From Bacteroidales bacterium (lineage in GTDB: Bacteria > Bacteroidota > Bacteroidia > Bacteroidales > Paludibacteraceae): DNA of 32,803 nt. The notes under the pieces are model-generated. The model searched no databases. It was given only the letters and a program-made list of their open reading frames with translations, and was not told where the DNA came from. The translations under genes and the position numbers were made by a program. Where the stretch lies: the NCBI GenBank assembly GCA_012519425.1, contig JAAYQF010000069.1:1-32803 (forward strand). The letters are read 5' to 3'. Shown one piece after another: positions 7,317 to 15,763 of the stretch (position 1 is the stretch's first letter; each line of letters starts with the position of its first letter).

Positions 7317-7340
7317 TTTCGCACTGCAAAAAGTGCGAAA
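7317..7340. repeat. Perfect 9-bp inverted repeat
   Basis: TTTCGCACT, six bases, AGTGCGAAA. The arms are perfect and neither side is followed by a proper U-run on the transcribed strand, so a terminator is less likely than a binding site for a dimeric regulator. It lies about 40 bp upstream of the -7 box of the minus-strand barrel gene, in the divergent region shared with the esterase gene. Confidence 0.5.
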
Positions 7341-7419
7341 TGTGCTTTTGATCGTACTTTTATATAAAATCGTGTTTAACAGATGATTAACTTTTTTAAG
7401 ATTAAACCAAATAACGAAT

Positions 7420-7536
7420 CAAAAAAAAGATTAAGACCTTGCCTGCTTCGCTCAAAAAACTTGCGCTCGATTGACTAAATCCTTCAAACTCACTGCTCCG
7501 TCAGTTGACGGAGTAGGTGAATGATTAGTTAAAATC
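7420..7536. repeat. Structured intergenic repeat, copy 2
   Basis: Related to the element at 6300-6416: an A-run, then GCTTCGCTCAAAAAACTTGC, then a long imperfect stem (7469-7486 with 7518-7536). This stem is capped by a perfect hairpin CTCCGTCA-GT-TGACGGAG at 7496-7513. The rest of the 7201-7642 gap holds the barrel promoter, the inverted repeat at 7317 and the esterase promoter, with no further gene seen. Confidence 0.65.
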
Positions 7537-7599
7537 AATATTTTTTTACACTTTTTGAATTTTTCTCGAAAATATACTTTATTATATTATTTTATATAT

Positions 7600-7607
7600 T
7601 ACCTTTG
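7600..7607 (+). promoter_or_regulatory. -7 box of the secreted esterase gene
   Basis: TACCTTTG ends 2 bp before the first in-frame ATG at 7610. The transcript should start about at or after that ATG, so translation must begin at the next one (7643), directly before a good signal peptide. Confidence 0.75.
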
Positions 7608-7642
7608 CGATGTATAAATTTTTTAATAAAACACATTATAAT

Positions 7643-9232
7643 ATGAAAAAAATATATTTTATAGTAACGTATATTCTGATAGTACTTGTTGCTTCAAGTA
7701 ATATTCAAGCCCAAAATTTTACAAGTATATTAACTTCTACTCGTCCCTGGGGAAAAGGAGATATTGTCATTTCTTTAACGCCGGATCATACTGATTGGCT
7801 GTATGATTTAGGAGAAAATGCTGTAATTAATGTTGGACTAACCAATACAGCAACACAAAACGTAACAATCAATTATGAAATTAGGCAGGAGCTAATGGAT
7901 CCTGTATTGCAGCAAGGAACCGTGCAGATTACCAATGGAGCAGCGGCAACGCTCCAAGTCAATGCAATGACTGAACCGGGATTCCTGAGATGTAAATTTT
8001 GGGCGAATATTGACGGTGTAAACCAAGAAGAAATAGTAACATTAGGGTTTGCACCTTTTTCAATCCTGCCTACGATAACAAAACCCGAGTCCGATGATTT
8101 TATGGATTTTTGGACCAACACCATAAACAATGCTCGTGCTGTATCGCCAAACTATATATTGACTCATTTACCGGATAAAAGTGATGCAAATACCGATGTT
8201 TATCAGCTGGAATTGGATAATTATCAAGAAGGCAAAAAATTTTACTCAGTAGTGAATGTCCCTAAAGCTCCCGGTGAATATCCGGCTTTGATTCAATTTC
8301 CCGGTGCCGGAGTCTATCCAAGTTTTTGGGGAAAAGGTACATCTGCTTCCAAAAATATTATCGTGATAGACGTATATATCCACGAATATCCCGTTACTAT
8401 GGAATCGGCTTACTACGCAAACTTAGACACTACGGTTCTTGCAGGATATGCATTTTTGAAAAAAGAAGATACCAGAGACACGTACTACTACAAAAAAGTA
8501 ATAACCGGGTGTATCAAAACAATAGATTGGCTTTTTCAATATTCTAAATTTGATGGGAAAACCTTAATTGCTTCCGGTTCCAGTCAGGGAGGGGCGCTTT
8601 CTATTATGGTCACTGCTTTGGATAAGCGAATTAAATCCTTTACAGCTTTATATCCTGCTCTGTCTGACCAAACAGGTTTTCTGTATGGTAGAGCCGGAGG
8701 ATGGCCCCAATACTTTCGCTGGTTCAAGCCCGAATATGTTTCCTCATATAATGTAAATGCCGGGGAAATCACTAAATATTATGATACAGTTAACTTTGCT
8801 CAATACATCACTGTTCCGGGATATTTTTCATGGGGATACAATGATGAGGTAACTCCGCCAACAAGCGTTTATGCCTGCTATAACCAAATCAACACTCCAA
8901 AAGAGACTTTGATCATTCTCAATGGAGAACATGCAAGTTATCCGGAAGTGTACAATTCTAATAATGCCTGGCAAGACCAGGAACTAACCAGGCTGAAAAA
9001 CGAAACAGGAACACAAAACCCTACAAGTCAGGATATTAAACATTATATAAATATAGAAGGAAATAATATTTACCTGCAGTTTGAAGATAGCAATACTAAT
9101 TTAAAAATTTACAATATTTCAGGACAACAAGCTTATTCTCAGCTAATTAATAGTCAGAGTATAGCTATACAATTGCCGAAAGGAATTTATTTTTTAACAG
9201 TAAACAATAAGTCTATAAAGTTCATCATTTAA
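7643..9232 (+). CDS. Secreted acetyl xylan esterase-like hydrolase (CE7) with type IX sorting domain
   Basis: This secreted alpha/beta-hydrolase of the AXE1 (CE7) family probably deacetylates xylan-type or other acetylated glycans. From the ATG at 7643 it has 529 residues. They include a signal peptide (MKKIYFIVTYILIVLVASS), an N-terminal immunoglobulin-like domain to about residue 140 and the hydrolase domain. The domain contains DTYYYKKV, the nucleophile elbow SGSSQGG (Ser about 314), Asp in GYNDEVTP and His in NGEHASY. A C-terminal domain of about 65 residues (NLKIYNISGQQ...LPKGIYFLTVNNKSIKFII) matches the type A sorting signal of type IX secretion, so the protein should cross the outer membrane by that route. 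The gene stands alone with its own promoter and a terminator-like hairpin. True substrate preference cannot be read. Confidence 0.88.
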   Translation: MKKIYFIVTYILIVLVASSNIQAQNFTSILTSTRPWGKGDIVISLTPDHTDWLYDLGENAVINVGLTNTATQNVTINYEIRQELMDPVLQQGTVQITNGAAATLQVNAMTEPGFLRCKFWANIDGVNQEEIVTLGFAPFSILPTITKPESDDFMDFWTNTINNARAVSPNYILTHLPDKSDANTDVYQLELDNYQEGKKFYSVVNVPKAPGEYPALIQFPGAGVYPSFWGKGTSASKNIIVIDVYIHEYPVTMESAYYANLDTTVLAGYAFLKKEDTRDTYYYKKVITGCIKTIDWLFQYSKFDGKTLIASGSSQGGALSIMVTALDKRIKSFTALYPALSDQTGFLYGRAGGWPQYFRWFKPEYVSSYNVNAGEITKYYDTVNFAQYITVPGYFSWGYNDEVTPPTSVYACYNQINTPKETLIILNGEHASYPEVYNSNNAWQDQELTRLKNETGTQNPTSQDIKHYINIEGNNIYLQFEDSNTNLKIYNISGQQAYSQLINSQSIAIQLPKGIYFLTVNNKSIKFII

Positions 9233-9281
9233 ATCAATAATTAACTTTACGACTACGAGACGACAATTTGTCAAATCATTG

Positions 9282-9316
9282 GGGGCTGTTCAAAAGTAGG
9301 GACAGCCCCGCGTATT
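9282..9316 (+). terminator. Probable terminator of the esterase gene
   Basis: GGGGCTGT (9282-9289) pairs perfectly with ACAGCCCC (9302-9309) across a 12-base loop, followed after five bases by a run of six T. It lies 50 bp past the esterase stop. The stem sequence is the same as the IS-end-like word at 9368, so it may have been built from insertion sequence debris. Confidence 0.55.
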
Positions 9317-9364
9317 TTTTCTTCATACATAAAACATCCCAAGGCGTTGCCATTAGGCCGGTAA

Positions 9365-9381
9365 CATTGGGGCTGTCTCAA
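9365..9381. repeat. IS-end-like word
   Basis: ATTGGGGCTGTCTCAAA repeats the start of the hairpin at 9280 (ATTGGGGGCTGTTCAAA). GGGGCTGTCTCAAAA resembles terminal inverted repeats of some transposons in this phylum. No transposase remains between the two copies (about 85 bp), so this is at most a relic or a short non-autonomous element. Confidence 0.3.
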
Positions 9382-9420
9382 AACTGGTATTCAATCACAA
9401 AAAACAAAACACCAAATTAT

Positions 9421-9453
9421 TTTGACATATTTCCTTGTTTTTGATTACCTTTG
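9421..9453 (+). promoter_or_regulatory. Promoter of the phenylacetate-CoA ligase operon
   Basis: TTTG (9421-9424), 21 bp, TACCTTTG (9446-9453): a near-ideal Bacteroidota -33/-7 pair. It lies downstream of the first possible in-frame start at 9435, which therefore cannot be used. Confidence 0.75.
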
Positions 9454-9521
9454 CGCGAAAAGAAAATAAGCAAAACCAAAAGTTTCCATCAGGGAACTTG
9501 GACAGCTTGAGATTACGATAT

Positions 9522-10829
9522 ATGATTTGGAACGAATTTATTGAAACAGCAGACAAAGAAAGACTGAAAGAAATTCAGAATGAGCGTTTTATCAAGATGA
9601 TTGAACGCATTTACTATAATGTGCCTTTTTACAGGAGGAAATTCAATGAAGCAGGCATTGAGCTCTGTGATATCAAGAGTATAGACCAATTGAAGGACTT
9701 GCCCTTTACAGAAAAGACTGATTTACGAGATAACTATCCTTTCGGATTGTTTACCGTTCCGCAAAATCAGATCATCAGGCTGCACGCTTCCAGCGGAACC
9801 ACCGGTAAACCCACGGTAGTGGGATATACCCGCAGCGATTTACACCTGTGGAGTGAAGTAGTGGCACGTTCGCTTTCAATGGCGAATATCGGACAAGATG
9901 ATGTCATCCAGGTGGCTTATGGATATGGTCTGTTCACCGGTGGTTTGGGTGTACACTACGGTGCTGAAAAAGTAGGTGCTTCCGTGATTCCCATCTCCGG
10001 AGGAAACACCAAAAAGCAATTGCAACTGATGGTTGATTTCGGCTCAACTGCCATTGCGTGCACGCCTTCTTACGCGGCACATTTGGGTGAAAGCCTGATT
10101 TCAGCAGGCATTGATAGAAAAAACATCAAGCTGAAAGCCGGTATTTTTGGTGCTGAGCCGTGGACCAACGAATTGCGCAAACAGGTTGAAAATCTGCTAT
10201 CTATCAAAGCCTATGACATATACGGTTTAAGCGAAATTATCGGTCCGGGCGTTTCCATGGAATGTGAATCTCAGAACGGCATGCACATTTACGAAGATCA
10301 CTTCATCCCTGAAATCATTGATCCGGACACTTTGGAAGTCCTGCCTTACGGCGAATTGGGTGAATTGGTGTTTACAACCATCACCAAAGAGGCTATGCCC
10401 CTGTTGCGCTACAGAACCCACGATTTGACCCGCTTACATCTTGAAAAGTGTGATTGCGGACGTACCTTGGTACGGATGGATAAATGTGTGGGCAGAAGTG
10501 ACGATATGTTGATCATTCGCGGTGTAAATGTGTTCCCATCACAAATTGAAGCCGTATTACTGGAAATGAGCGAAGCCAGTCCACATTACCAATTAGTGGT
10601 AAATCGCGAAAACAACTTAGACACCCTGGAAGTTAACGTAGAATTAGACGATCATTTCTGGTCAGACGAAATCAGGACTTTAGAAAATTTAAAGAAACGC
10701 ATCGAACACAATATTGCCAGCACCCTGGGTGTTTCCGCCAAAGTTAATTTAGTGGAACCTTTCTCCATCGCCCGTTCGGAAGGAAAAGCCCAAAGAGTAA
10801 TTGATAACCGTAAAAAAAATCAATCATGA
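9522..10829 (+). CDS. paaK: Phenylacetate--CoA ligase family enzyme
   Basis: This adenylate-forming enzyme activates phenylacetate or related aryl acids to the CoA thioester with ATP. From the ATG at 9522 it has 435 residues, the family length. It starts [19 protein letters not shown], has the nucleotide-binding loop [14 protein letters not shown] (88-100), then [15 protein letters not shown] and [12 protein letters not shown]. The C-terminal lid follows with [20 protein letters not shown]. The next gene encodes an ACT-domain protein and overlaps by 4 bp (ATGA), a pairing seen repeatedly in anaerobes near indolepyruvate oxidoreductase genes. In such fermenters the enzyme probably handles aryl acetates derived from aromatic amino acids; the direction and exact substrate are inferred. 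Confidence 0.88.
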   Translation: MIWNEFIETADKERLKEIQNERFIKMIERIYYNVPFYRRKFNEAGIELCDIKSIDQLKDLPFTEKTDLRDNYPFGLFTVPQNQIIRLHASSGTTGKPTVVGYTRSDLHLWSEVVARSLSMANIGQDDVIQVAYGYGLFTGGLGVHYGAEKVGASVIPISGGNTKKQLQLMVDFGSTAIACTPSYAAHLGESLISAGIDRKNIKLKAGIFGAEPWTNELRKQVENLLSIKAYDIYGLSEIIGPGVSMECESQNGMHIYEDHFIPEIIDPDTLEVLPYGELGELVFTTITKEAMPLLRYRTHDLTRLHLEKCDCGRTLVRMDKCVGRSDDMLIIRGVNVFPSQIEAVLLEMSEASPHYQLVVNRENNLDTLEVNVELDDHFWSDEIRTLENLKKRIEHNIASTLGVSAKVNLVEPFSIARSEGKAQRVIDNRKKNQS

Positions 10830-11251
10830 TCATCAAACAATTATCCGTTTTTTTAGAAAACAAAACAGGAAGGCTCACCGAGATGACTAAAATTTTGAGT
10901 GAGCAAAATATTAATATTTCAGCTTTTAGCATGGCAGAAACCGCTGATTATGGTATTATCAGATGTATTGTTACCAAACCTGAAGAAGCCATCAAAGTCT
11001 TGAAAGAAAGCAGATTTTCTGTAAATATGACCGATGTGGTTTGCCTGACCGTTCCTCATGAACCCGGAGGGCTGTACAAAGCATTGAAAATTCTTTCTGA
11101 AAACAATGTCGCTGTAGAGTACATGTATGCTTTTGCTTTTAACAATGCCGCAACTGTGGTCATACGTTCCGAATCCAATGAACAAACAGTTAAAGTGCTG
11201 AGAGCTAACAAAATGAAATTATTAAACGCCAGTGACATTTATCAGATATAG
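10826..11251 (+). CDS. Tandem ACT-domain protein
   Basis: This 141-residue cytoplasmic protein consists of two ACT regulatory domains: residues 3-70 ([37 protein letters not shown]) and 72-140 ([31 protein letters not shown]). ACT pairs bind amino acids and usually give allosteric control. Its start overlaps the ligase stop (ATGA), which implies translational coupling and suggests it binds an aromatic or branched amino acid and modulates the pathway. No catalytic domain is present. A direct effect on the ligase is a guess from coupling. Confidence 0.85.
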   Translation: MIIKQLSVFLENKTGRLTEMTKILSEQNINISAFSMAETADYGIIRCIVTKPEEAIKVLKESRFSVNMTDVVCLTVPHEPGGLYKALKILSENNVAVEYMYAFAFNNAATVVIRSESNEQTVKVLRANKMKLLNASDIYQI

Positions 11252-11261
11252 ATAAACACAT

Positions 11262-11291
11262 ATTGACTGCAATACAATGGCAATAATTTCG
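11262..11291 (+). promoter_or_regulatory. Possible aminotransferase promoter
   Basis: ATTG (11262-11265), 18 bp, TAATTTCG (11284-11291). Each element has one mismatch to TTTG / TAnnTTTG. It would give an internal promoter in the 148-bp gap before the aminotransferase gene. Confidence 0.3.
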
Positions 11292-11399
11292 CACGAAAAA
11301 AGTGTGGCGGTAATTTGCTGCTCTCACTGAAACATCAAAATGCAAATTGAAAGTTATAGAAGTAAATTGTCGAATAACTAATATAAAACACAATATAAA

Positions 11400-12602
11400 G
11401 TGGTTCGTTTTTCAAAATCAATAAATAACCTCCGTTCGTCGGAGATCCGCGACTTAATGAGTTTAGCCATTAAACCTGACATGATATTGTTCTCAGGTGG
11501 TATGCCGGATAACAATCTATTTCCATTACAGGAGATTGACGATATCTACAACAACCTGACTGAAGAAGAAAAACAAATCGCCATGCAATATGGTCCGACC
11601 AGCGGTATTCCTGAACTACTGGGTACTTTACAAGAATTTCTTCGCAAAAAAGGATTACCTGTAGATAACAACAAGCTGATGATCACAACCGGATCCTTGC
11701 AGGCTATTAATATCTTGACAAAGACTTTTATTGACCCGGGAGATACCATAGTTGTCGAGAATCCCTGCTTTATTGGCGCTATTTCCGCCTTTAAATCTTA
11801 CGAAGCTGAAATTATTTCCGTGCCTTTGAAAGCAAACGGGATCGATTTAGACCAATTAAGGGCAGCCGTCAATGATGAAAAACAAAAACCCAAATTTGTT
11901 TATCTAACGCCCAATTTTCACAATCCCGCCGGAACGCTTTACTCTGTTGAAACCAAACTGGCGTTAATTGATATTTTAAAAGACAAAAACATCCCTTTGA
12001 TTGAAGATGACGCTTACAGCGATTTGTATTTCTACGAAGAAGACAAGCCTCATCTGACCACCATCAAAGCCATGGATCCTAAAGGCATAGATGTTTGCTA
12101 CACAGGATCTTTCTCCAAAATATTGGGACCGGGCCTACGCCTGGGATGGATGCTGGTCCCCGAGCCTATCTACCAAAAAGCCGAATTGATCAAACAAGCC
12201 ATAGACGCCTGTTCGCCGAGCTTCACGCAAATGTTGGCGCATAAATTTGTGTCAAGCGGTGCAGTTTACGACTACATAGAAACCGTACGTAAAGAATATA
12301 AAATACGTGCTGAAGCCATGGTAACCTGCCTGCGCAAACATCTTCCACAGGAAATCACTTTCACTGCACCAAGAGGTGGGTTTTACATCTGGTTGGATTT
12401 ACCAAAACACATCGACTCAACAGAGGTTCTGAAACGTGCCATCGATAAAGGCGTAGTTTTCGTTTCCGGAAAAACCTTTGACCCTCACGGTATTCTCAAC
12501 AACAAAATGCGATTATCGTATTGCAATACTTCAGTAGAAAAAATCCGGGAAGGAATTCCATTGGTGGCAGAGGCAATACGGGAAATTGAAGATTTTAATT
12601 AA
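11400..12602 (+). CDS. PLP-dependent aminotransferase, class I/II
   Basis: This fold-type I aminotransferase of the 2-aminoadipate/aromatic (LysN, MocR-related) group has 400 residues. The PLP-site residues are visible: NFHNPAG (Asn175), the DDAYSDLY block (Asp203/204, Tyr206), Lys240 in YTGSFSKILGPGLRLGW with Arg247, and RGGFYIWL near the C-terminus. It has no N-terminal DNA-binding domain, so it is not a MocR regulator. The start is GTG at 11400: an in-frame stop lies seven codons upstream and the next ATG would cut into SEIRDLM, which is conserved. Downstream of the ligase and ACT genes, it probably converts aromatic or branched amino acids to 2-oxo acids; substrate not proven. Confidence 0.87.
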   Translation: MVRFSKSINNLRSSEIRDLMSLAIKPDMILFSGGMPDNNLFPLQEIDDIYNNLTEEEKQIAMQYGPTSGIPELLGTLQEFLRKKGLPVDNNKLMITTGSLQAINILTKTFIDPGDTIVVENPCFIGAISAFKSYEAEIISVPLKANGIDLDQLRAAVNDEKQKPKFVYLTPNFHNPAGTLYSVETKLALIDILKDKNIPLIEDDAYSDLYFYEEDKPHLTTIKAMDPKGIDVCYTGSFSKILGPGLRLGWMLVPEPIYQKAELIKQAIDACSPSFTQMLAHKFVSSGAVYDYIETVRKEYKIRAEAMVTCLRKHLPQEITFTAPRGGFYIWLDLPKHIDSTEVLKRAIDKGVVFVSGKTFDPHGILNNKMRLSYCNTSVEKIREGIPLVAEAIREIEDFN

Positions 12603-12706
12603 AAGATAGAAAAAGAGGGTTAATACTCCTTCTGTTTATAACTATTTTTAATACTAATACAAATTGATTCATTCAATTTTGTATTGTGTATCCTATTTAT
12701 TTTGAG

Positions 12707-12714
12707 TAATTTTG
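12707..12714 (+). promoter_or_regulatory. -7 box of the methylmalonyl-CoA operon
   Basis: TAATTTTG followed by CG fits TAnnTTTG. A TTTG at 12678-12681 lies 25 bp upstream, slightly far for a -33 box. The leader to the ATG at 12837 would be about 115 bases. Confidence 0.5.
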
Positions 12715-12836
12715 CGAGAAATTTAAAATAAAGAAATTTTTCTTTAATAATTCTTTCTAAAACACATTGGAAACACAAACTTGATTTCATTTTTACAAAG
12801 TTATAGTTCCATTCATTCATTTCATCATATCAGCAT

Positions 12837-13247
12837 ATGAAAATTACACACATTGAGCATTTAGGTATCGCCGTTAAGAGTTTAGAAGAAGCCATTCCGT
12901 TTTACGAAGAAGTATTAGGGCTTAAGTGTTATGCCATTGAAGAAGTAGCCGAGCAAAAGGTAAAAACCGCATTTTTCATGGTTGGACAAACAAAAATTGA
13001 GTTATTGGAATCCACTGATCCTGAGGGACCTGTCGGAAAATTCATCGAAAAGCGTGGAGAAGGTGTTCATCACCTCGCTTTTGCTGTTGAAGGCTTACAA
13101 GAAAATCTCAATTATCTGGAGGGAAAGGGAGTCAGATTGATTAACAAGACTCCAAGAAAAGGGGCTGAAGGTCTCAATATCGCATTTTTGCACCCGAAAT
13201 CAACTTTTGGGGTACTGACTGAGCTGTGTGAAAAGCCCAAACAATAA
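12837..13247 (+). CDS. mce: Methylmalonyl-CoA epimerase
   Basis: It interconverts (2R)- and (2S)-methylmalonyl-CoA between the B12-dependent mutase and the decarboxylase. The 136 residues form a vicinal-oxygen-chelate (glyoxalase-like) fold. Metal ligands are visible in HIEHLGIAVKSLEEAIPFYEEVLG (His near 8), in EGVHHLAFAVE and in the terminal FGVLTELCE glutamate. The length equals the family's. It is the first gene of the operon, 39 bp before the carboxyltransferase subunit, so the organism probably makes propionate from succinate. Confidence 0.95.
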   Translation: MKITHIEHLGIAVKSLEEAIPFYEEVLGLKCYAIEEVAEQKVKTAFFMVGQTKIELLESTDPEGPVGKFIEKRGEGVHHLAFAVEGLQENLNYLEGKGVRLINKTPRKGAEGLNIAFLHPKSTFGVLTELCEKPKQ

Positions 13248-13286
13248 TGACAATCAAAACAACAATATAACAGCGTTACATATCAT

Positions 13287-14846
13287 ATGGAAAACAAAGA
13301 AAAAATTAAAAATCTAATTGACTTGCGTGCTCAGGCCAAATTGGGTGGCGGTGAAAAAAGAATTGCAGCTCAGCACGCAAAAGGTAAATTTACGGCACGC
13401 GAACGCATTGACATGCTGCTTGATGAAGGTAGTTTCGAAGAATTAGACATGTTCGTAACCCACCGATGCAATAATTTTGGTATTGAAAAAGAAAAATACT
13501 TAGGCGATGGTGTTGTTACCGGACACGGCACTATTGACGGCCGTACGGTGTATGTATTTGCACAAGACTTTACCGTATTCGGCGGATCTTTGTCTGAAAC
13601 CATGGCATTGAAAATTTGTAAAGTGATGGACATGGCCATGAATATGGGTTGCCCGGTAATCGGCATCAATGACTCAGGAGGTGCACGTATCCAGGAAGGC
13701 GTAACTTCTTTAGCCGGTTATGCTGAAATTTTCGAGCGTAACATTCTTGCTTCAGGCGTGATACCACAAATTTCAGCGATTTTCGGTCCATGTGCCGGTG
13801 GTGCGGTTTATTCCCCTGCCCTGACGGATTTCATCATGATGACTGAACAAAATTCGTATATGTTCGTGACCGGACCCAAGGTAGTAAAATCCGTTACCGG
13901 AGAAGACATTTCTATTGAAGATTTGGGAGGAGCCGATGTACACGCCGGAAAATCGGGAGTATCTCATTTCAAAGTAGAAAGTGAAGAAGAAGGACTGCTG
14001 TTGATCCGCAAGTTGCTTTCTTATCTTCCTCAAAATAATTTGGAAGAGGCTCCCATCTTTAGCAGCAATGACCCCATTGACCGCTTAGAAGACAGTCTGA
14101 ACGAAATCATTCCGGACAATCCGAATCATCCCTATGACATGAAAAATGTGATCCATGCCATAGTTGATAATGGTGAGTTTTTGGAAGTTCACAGAAATTA
14201 CGCACGCAACATCATCGTGGGATTCTCGCGCTTCAATGGCACATCTGTAGGTATAGTTGCCAACCAGCCCAATTTTCTGGCAGGTGTGCTGGATTGCGAC
14301 TCTTCCAGGAAGGCAGCGCGTTTTGTACGCTTCTGTGATGCGTTTAATATTCCCATCCTTACCTTGGTTGATGTTCCCGGTTTCTTACCCGGTTCGGGAC
14401 AAGAATATGCAGGTATCATTACACACGGTGCCAAATTGATGTTTGCCTACGGCGAAGCTACCGTACCTAAAGTGACGGTTACCCTCAGAAAATCATATGG
14501 TGGTGCCCATGATGTAATGAGTTGCAAGCAGTTGCGCGGAGACTTCAACTACGCCTGGCCTACTGCCGAAATTGCTGTGATGGGTGCTGCAGGTGCCGTG
14601 GAAGTCCTGGAAGGACGTAATATTAAGTCCATGAACGACCCGGAAGAAAAAGCAAAATACATAGCTGAAAAGGTAGCCGACTATAATGAGAAATTTGCTA
14701 ATCCTTATCAAGCGGCAGCTTACGGTTATATTGATGATGTGATCGAACCGAGAAACACCCGCTTCCGCGTGATCCGTGCTTTCCAGGCTTTACAAACCAA
14801 GAAAGTTGTCAACCCACTGAAGAAGCATTCCAATATTCCACTGTAA
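13287..14846 (+). CDS. mmdA: Methylmalonyl-CoA decarboxylase, carboxyltransferase (alpha) subunit
   Basis: It transfers the carboxyl group of (S)-methylmalonyl-CoA to the biotin of the carrier subunit, releasing propionyl-CoA. The 519 residues match the two-crotonase-fold carboxyltransferase family: [18 protein letters not shown], then [22 protein letters not shown] (oxyanion region), [17 protein letters not shown], and in the second half [12 protein letters not shown] and [11 protein letters not shown]. The sequence alone cannot separate it from propionyl-CoA carboxylase beta. The downstream membrane subunits make the sodium-pumping decarboxylase the better call. Confidence 0.93.
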   Translation: MENKEKIKNLIDLRAQAKLGGGEKRIAAQHAKGKFTARERIDMLLDEGSFEELDMFVTHRCNNFGIEKEKYLGDGVVTGHGTIDGRTVYVFAQDFTVFGGSLSETMALKICKVMDMAMNMGCPVIGINDSGGARIQEGVTSLAGYAEIFERNILASGVIPQISAIFGPCAGGAVYSPALTDFIMMTEQNSYMFVTGPKVVKSVTGEDISIEDLGGADVHAGKSGVSHFKVESEEEGLLLIRKLLSYLPQNNLEEAPIFSSNDPIDRLEDSLNEIIPDNPNHPYDMKNVIHAIVDNGEFLEVHRNYARNIIVGFSRFNGTSVGIVANQPNFLAGVLDCDSSRKAARFVRFCDAFNIPILTLVDVPGFLPGSGQEYAGIITHGAKLMFAYGEATVPKVTVTLRKSYGGAHDVMSCKQLRGDFNYAWPTAEIAVMGAAGAVEVLEGRNIKSMNDPEEKAKYIAEKVADYNEKFANPYQAAAYGYIDDVIEPRNTRFRVIRAFQALQTKKVVNPLKKHSNIPL

Positions 14847-14870
14847 TCGTTTGAGAATGAAAAACAAGCC

Positions 14871-14918
14871 TGTGATTTCCATAATTCATCGATTTGAATT
14901 ATGGAAATACAGATCACA
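14871..14918 (+). other. Intra-operon stem-loop between mmdA and the gamma subunit gene
   Basis: A perfect 13-bp stem (14875-14887 with 14896-14908, 8-base loop) is extended by TGTG/CACA beyond a 6-base bulge. It has no U-run, so it is not a plain terminator. It could stabilise or process the mRNA and set subunit ratios. Confidence 0.55.
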
Positions 14919-14939
14919 ATATAAAAATAATAATAAGGT

Positions 14940-15290
14940 ATGAGTTTAATAACAATACAAATGGGCGACATCTTACTGATGACTGTTGTCGGTATCTTAG
15001 TAGTTTTCATTGCATTGGCAATTTTGGTTTTTGCCTTTATTGGTTTTGGAAAACTCAGCAACAAATCTTTCAGTTTGAAACGTAAAAAAACAGTAACAGA
15101 TACAGAAACGGTTGCAACAGAAAAAAAGATTATCAGCGGACCGGAAGTAGCAGCCATCGCCATGGCATTGCATCTTTTTCTGAGTGATGAACACGATGAG
15201 GAAAGCAACGTAATAACTATCAAACGCATAGAAAGACGTTATTCCCCGTGGAATTCAAAAATATACGGTATGAGAAATTTAATTCGGTAA
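14940..15290 (+). CDS. mmdD: Sodium-pump decarboxylase gamma subunit (OadG/MmdD-like)
   Basis: This small membrane-anchoring subunit of the decarboxylase has 116 residues. A single membrane helix (about residues 12-35, LLMTVVGILVVFIALAILVF) is followed by a charged linker and a conserved tail, SGPEVAAIAMALHLFL and IKRIERRYSPWNSKIYGMRNL. The tail is typical of Bacteroidota members, which are longer than the roughly 80-residue proteobacterial OadG. It should link the carboxyltransferase and the beta subunit. Position between mmdA and the biotin carrier gene supports the call. Confidence 0.88.
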   Translation: MSLITIQMGDILLMTVVGILVVFIALAILVFAFIGFGKLSNKSFSLKRKKTVTDTETVATEKKIISGPEVAAIAMALHLFLSDEHDEESNVITIKRIERRYSPWNSKIYGMRNLIR

Positions 15291-15309
15291 AAAATAACAG
15301 CATAAAGTA

Positions 15310-15759
15310 ATGAAAAAATTTAAATTCACCATCGGTGGTAGTAGCTATTCAGTGAACGTCAAGGGAATAGAAAACAATGTTGCCGAAATAGAAGTTAACG
15401 GTACTCCCTACGACATCGAAATAGAGCAAGAGATCAAAACATCTAAAACTCCTGTAGTATTGGTCAGAAAGGAAGTGAAAACCAAACATGGGGACGAAAG
15501 GATGAGAGAAAACCTCCATCCCGTCTCAGAAGAGAAGAGACCAAGTTCCAAAACCATCAAATCACCGCTTCCCGGGAATATATTGAAAGTCAATGTAAAT
15601 GCCGGGGACAGTTTTAAAGACGGAGACATATTGATGGTGATTGAGTCTATGAAAATGGAAAACAACATTTTAGCCGAGCACGACGGCAAAATAACCAGGG
15701 TTCACGCTGCTGTTGGAAAGGCTGTATTGCAAGATGAAGTATTATTTGAAATTGAATAG
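15310..15759 (+). CDS. mmdC: Biotin carboxyl carrier subunit of methylmalonyl-CoA decarboxylase
   Basis: It carries CO2 on biotin from the carboxyltransferase to the membrane decarboxylase. The 149 residues include a C-terminal biotinyl domain (about 80-149) with the biotinylation site ESMKMENN (Lys115). The N-terminal half (FKFTIGGSSYSVNVKGIENNVAEIEVNGTPYDIEIE) is a small beta domain, and the linker (41-80) is charged rather than the Ala/Pro-rich type common in other decarboxylases. Its stop is 4 bp before the start of the beta subunit. Confidence 0.94.
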   Translation: MKKFKFTIGGSSYSVNVKGIENNVAEIEVNGTPYDIEIEQEIKTSKTPVVLVRKEVKTKHGDERMRENLHPVSEEKRPSSKTIKSPLPGNILKVNVNAGDSFKDGDILMVIESMKMENNILAEHDGKITRVHAAVGKAVLQDEVLFEIE

Positions 15760-15763
15760 ACCC

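Noticed and set aside
12608-12633. Weak hairpin after the aminotransferase gene as a terminator
   Set aside because: The stem is imperfect and A/T-rich and the following T content is interrupted, so it cannot be told from chance.
12620-12820. Minus-strand reading frame of 66 codons upstream of mce
   Set aside because: It lies across the mce promoter and leader, is rich in Lys, Asn and Ile as expected for A/T-rich non-coding DNA, and shows no family pattern.
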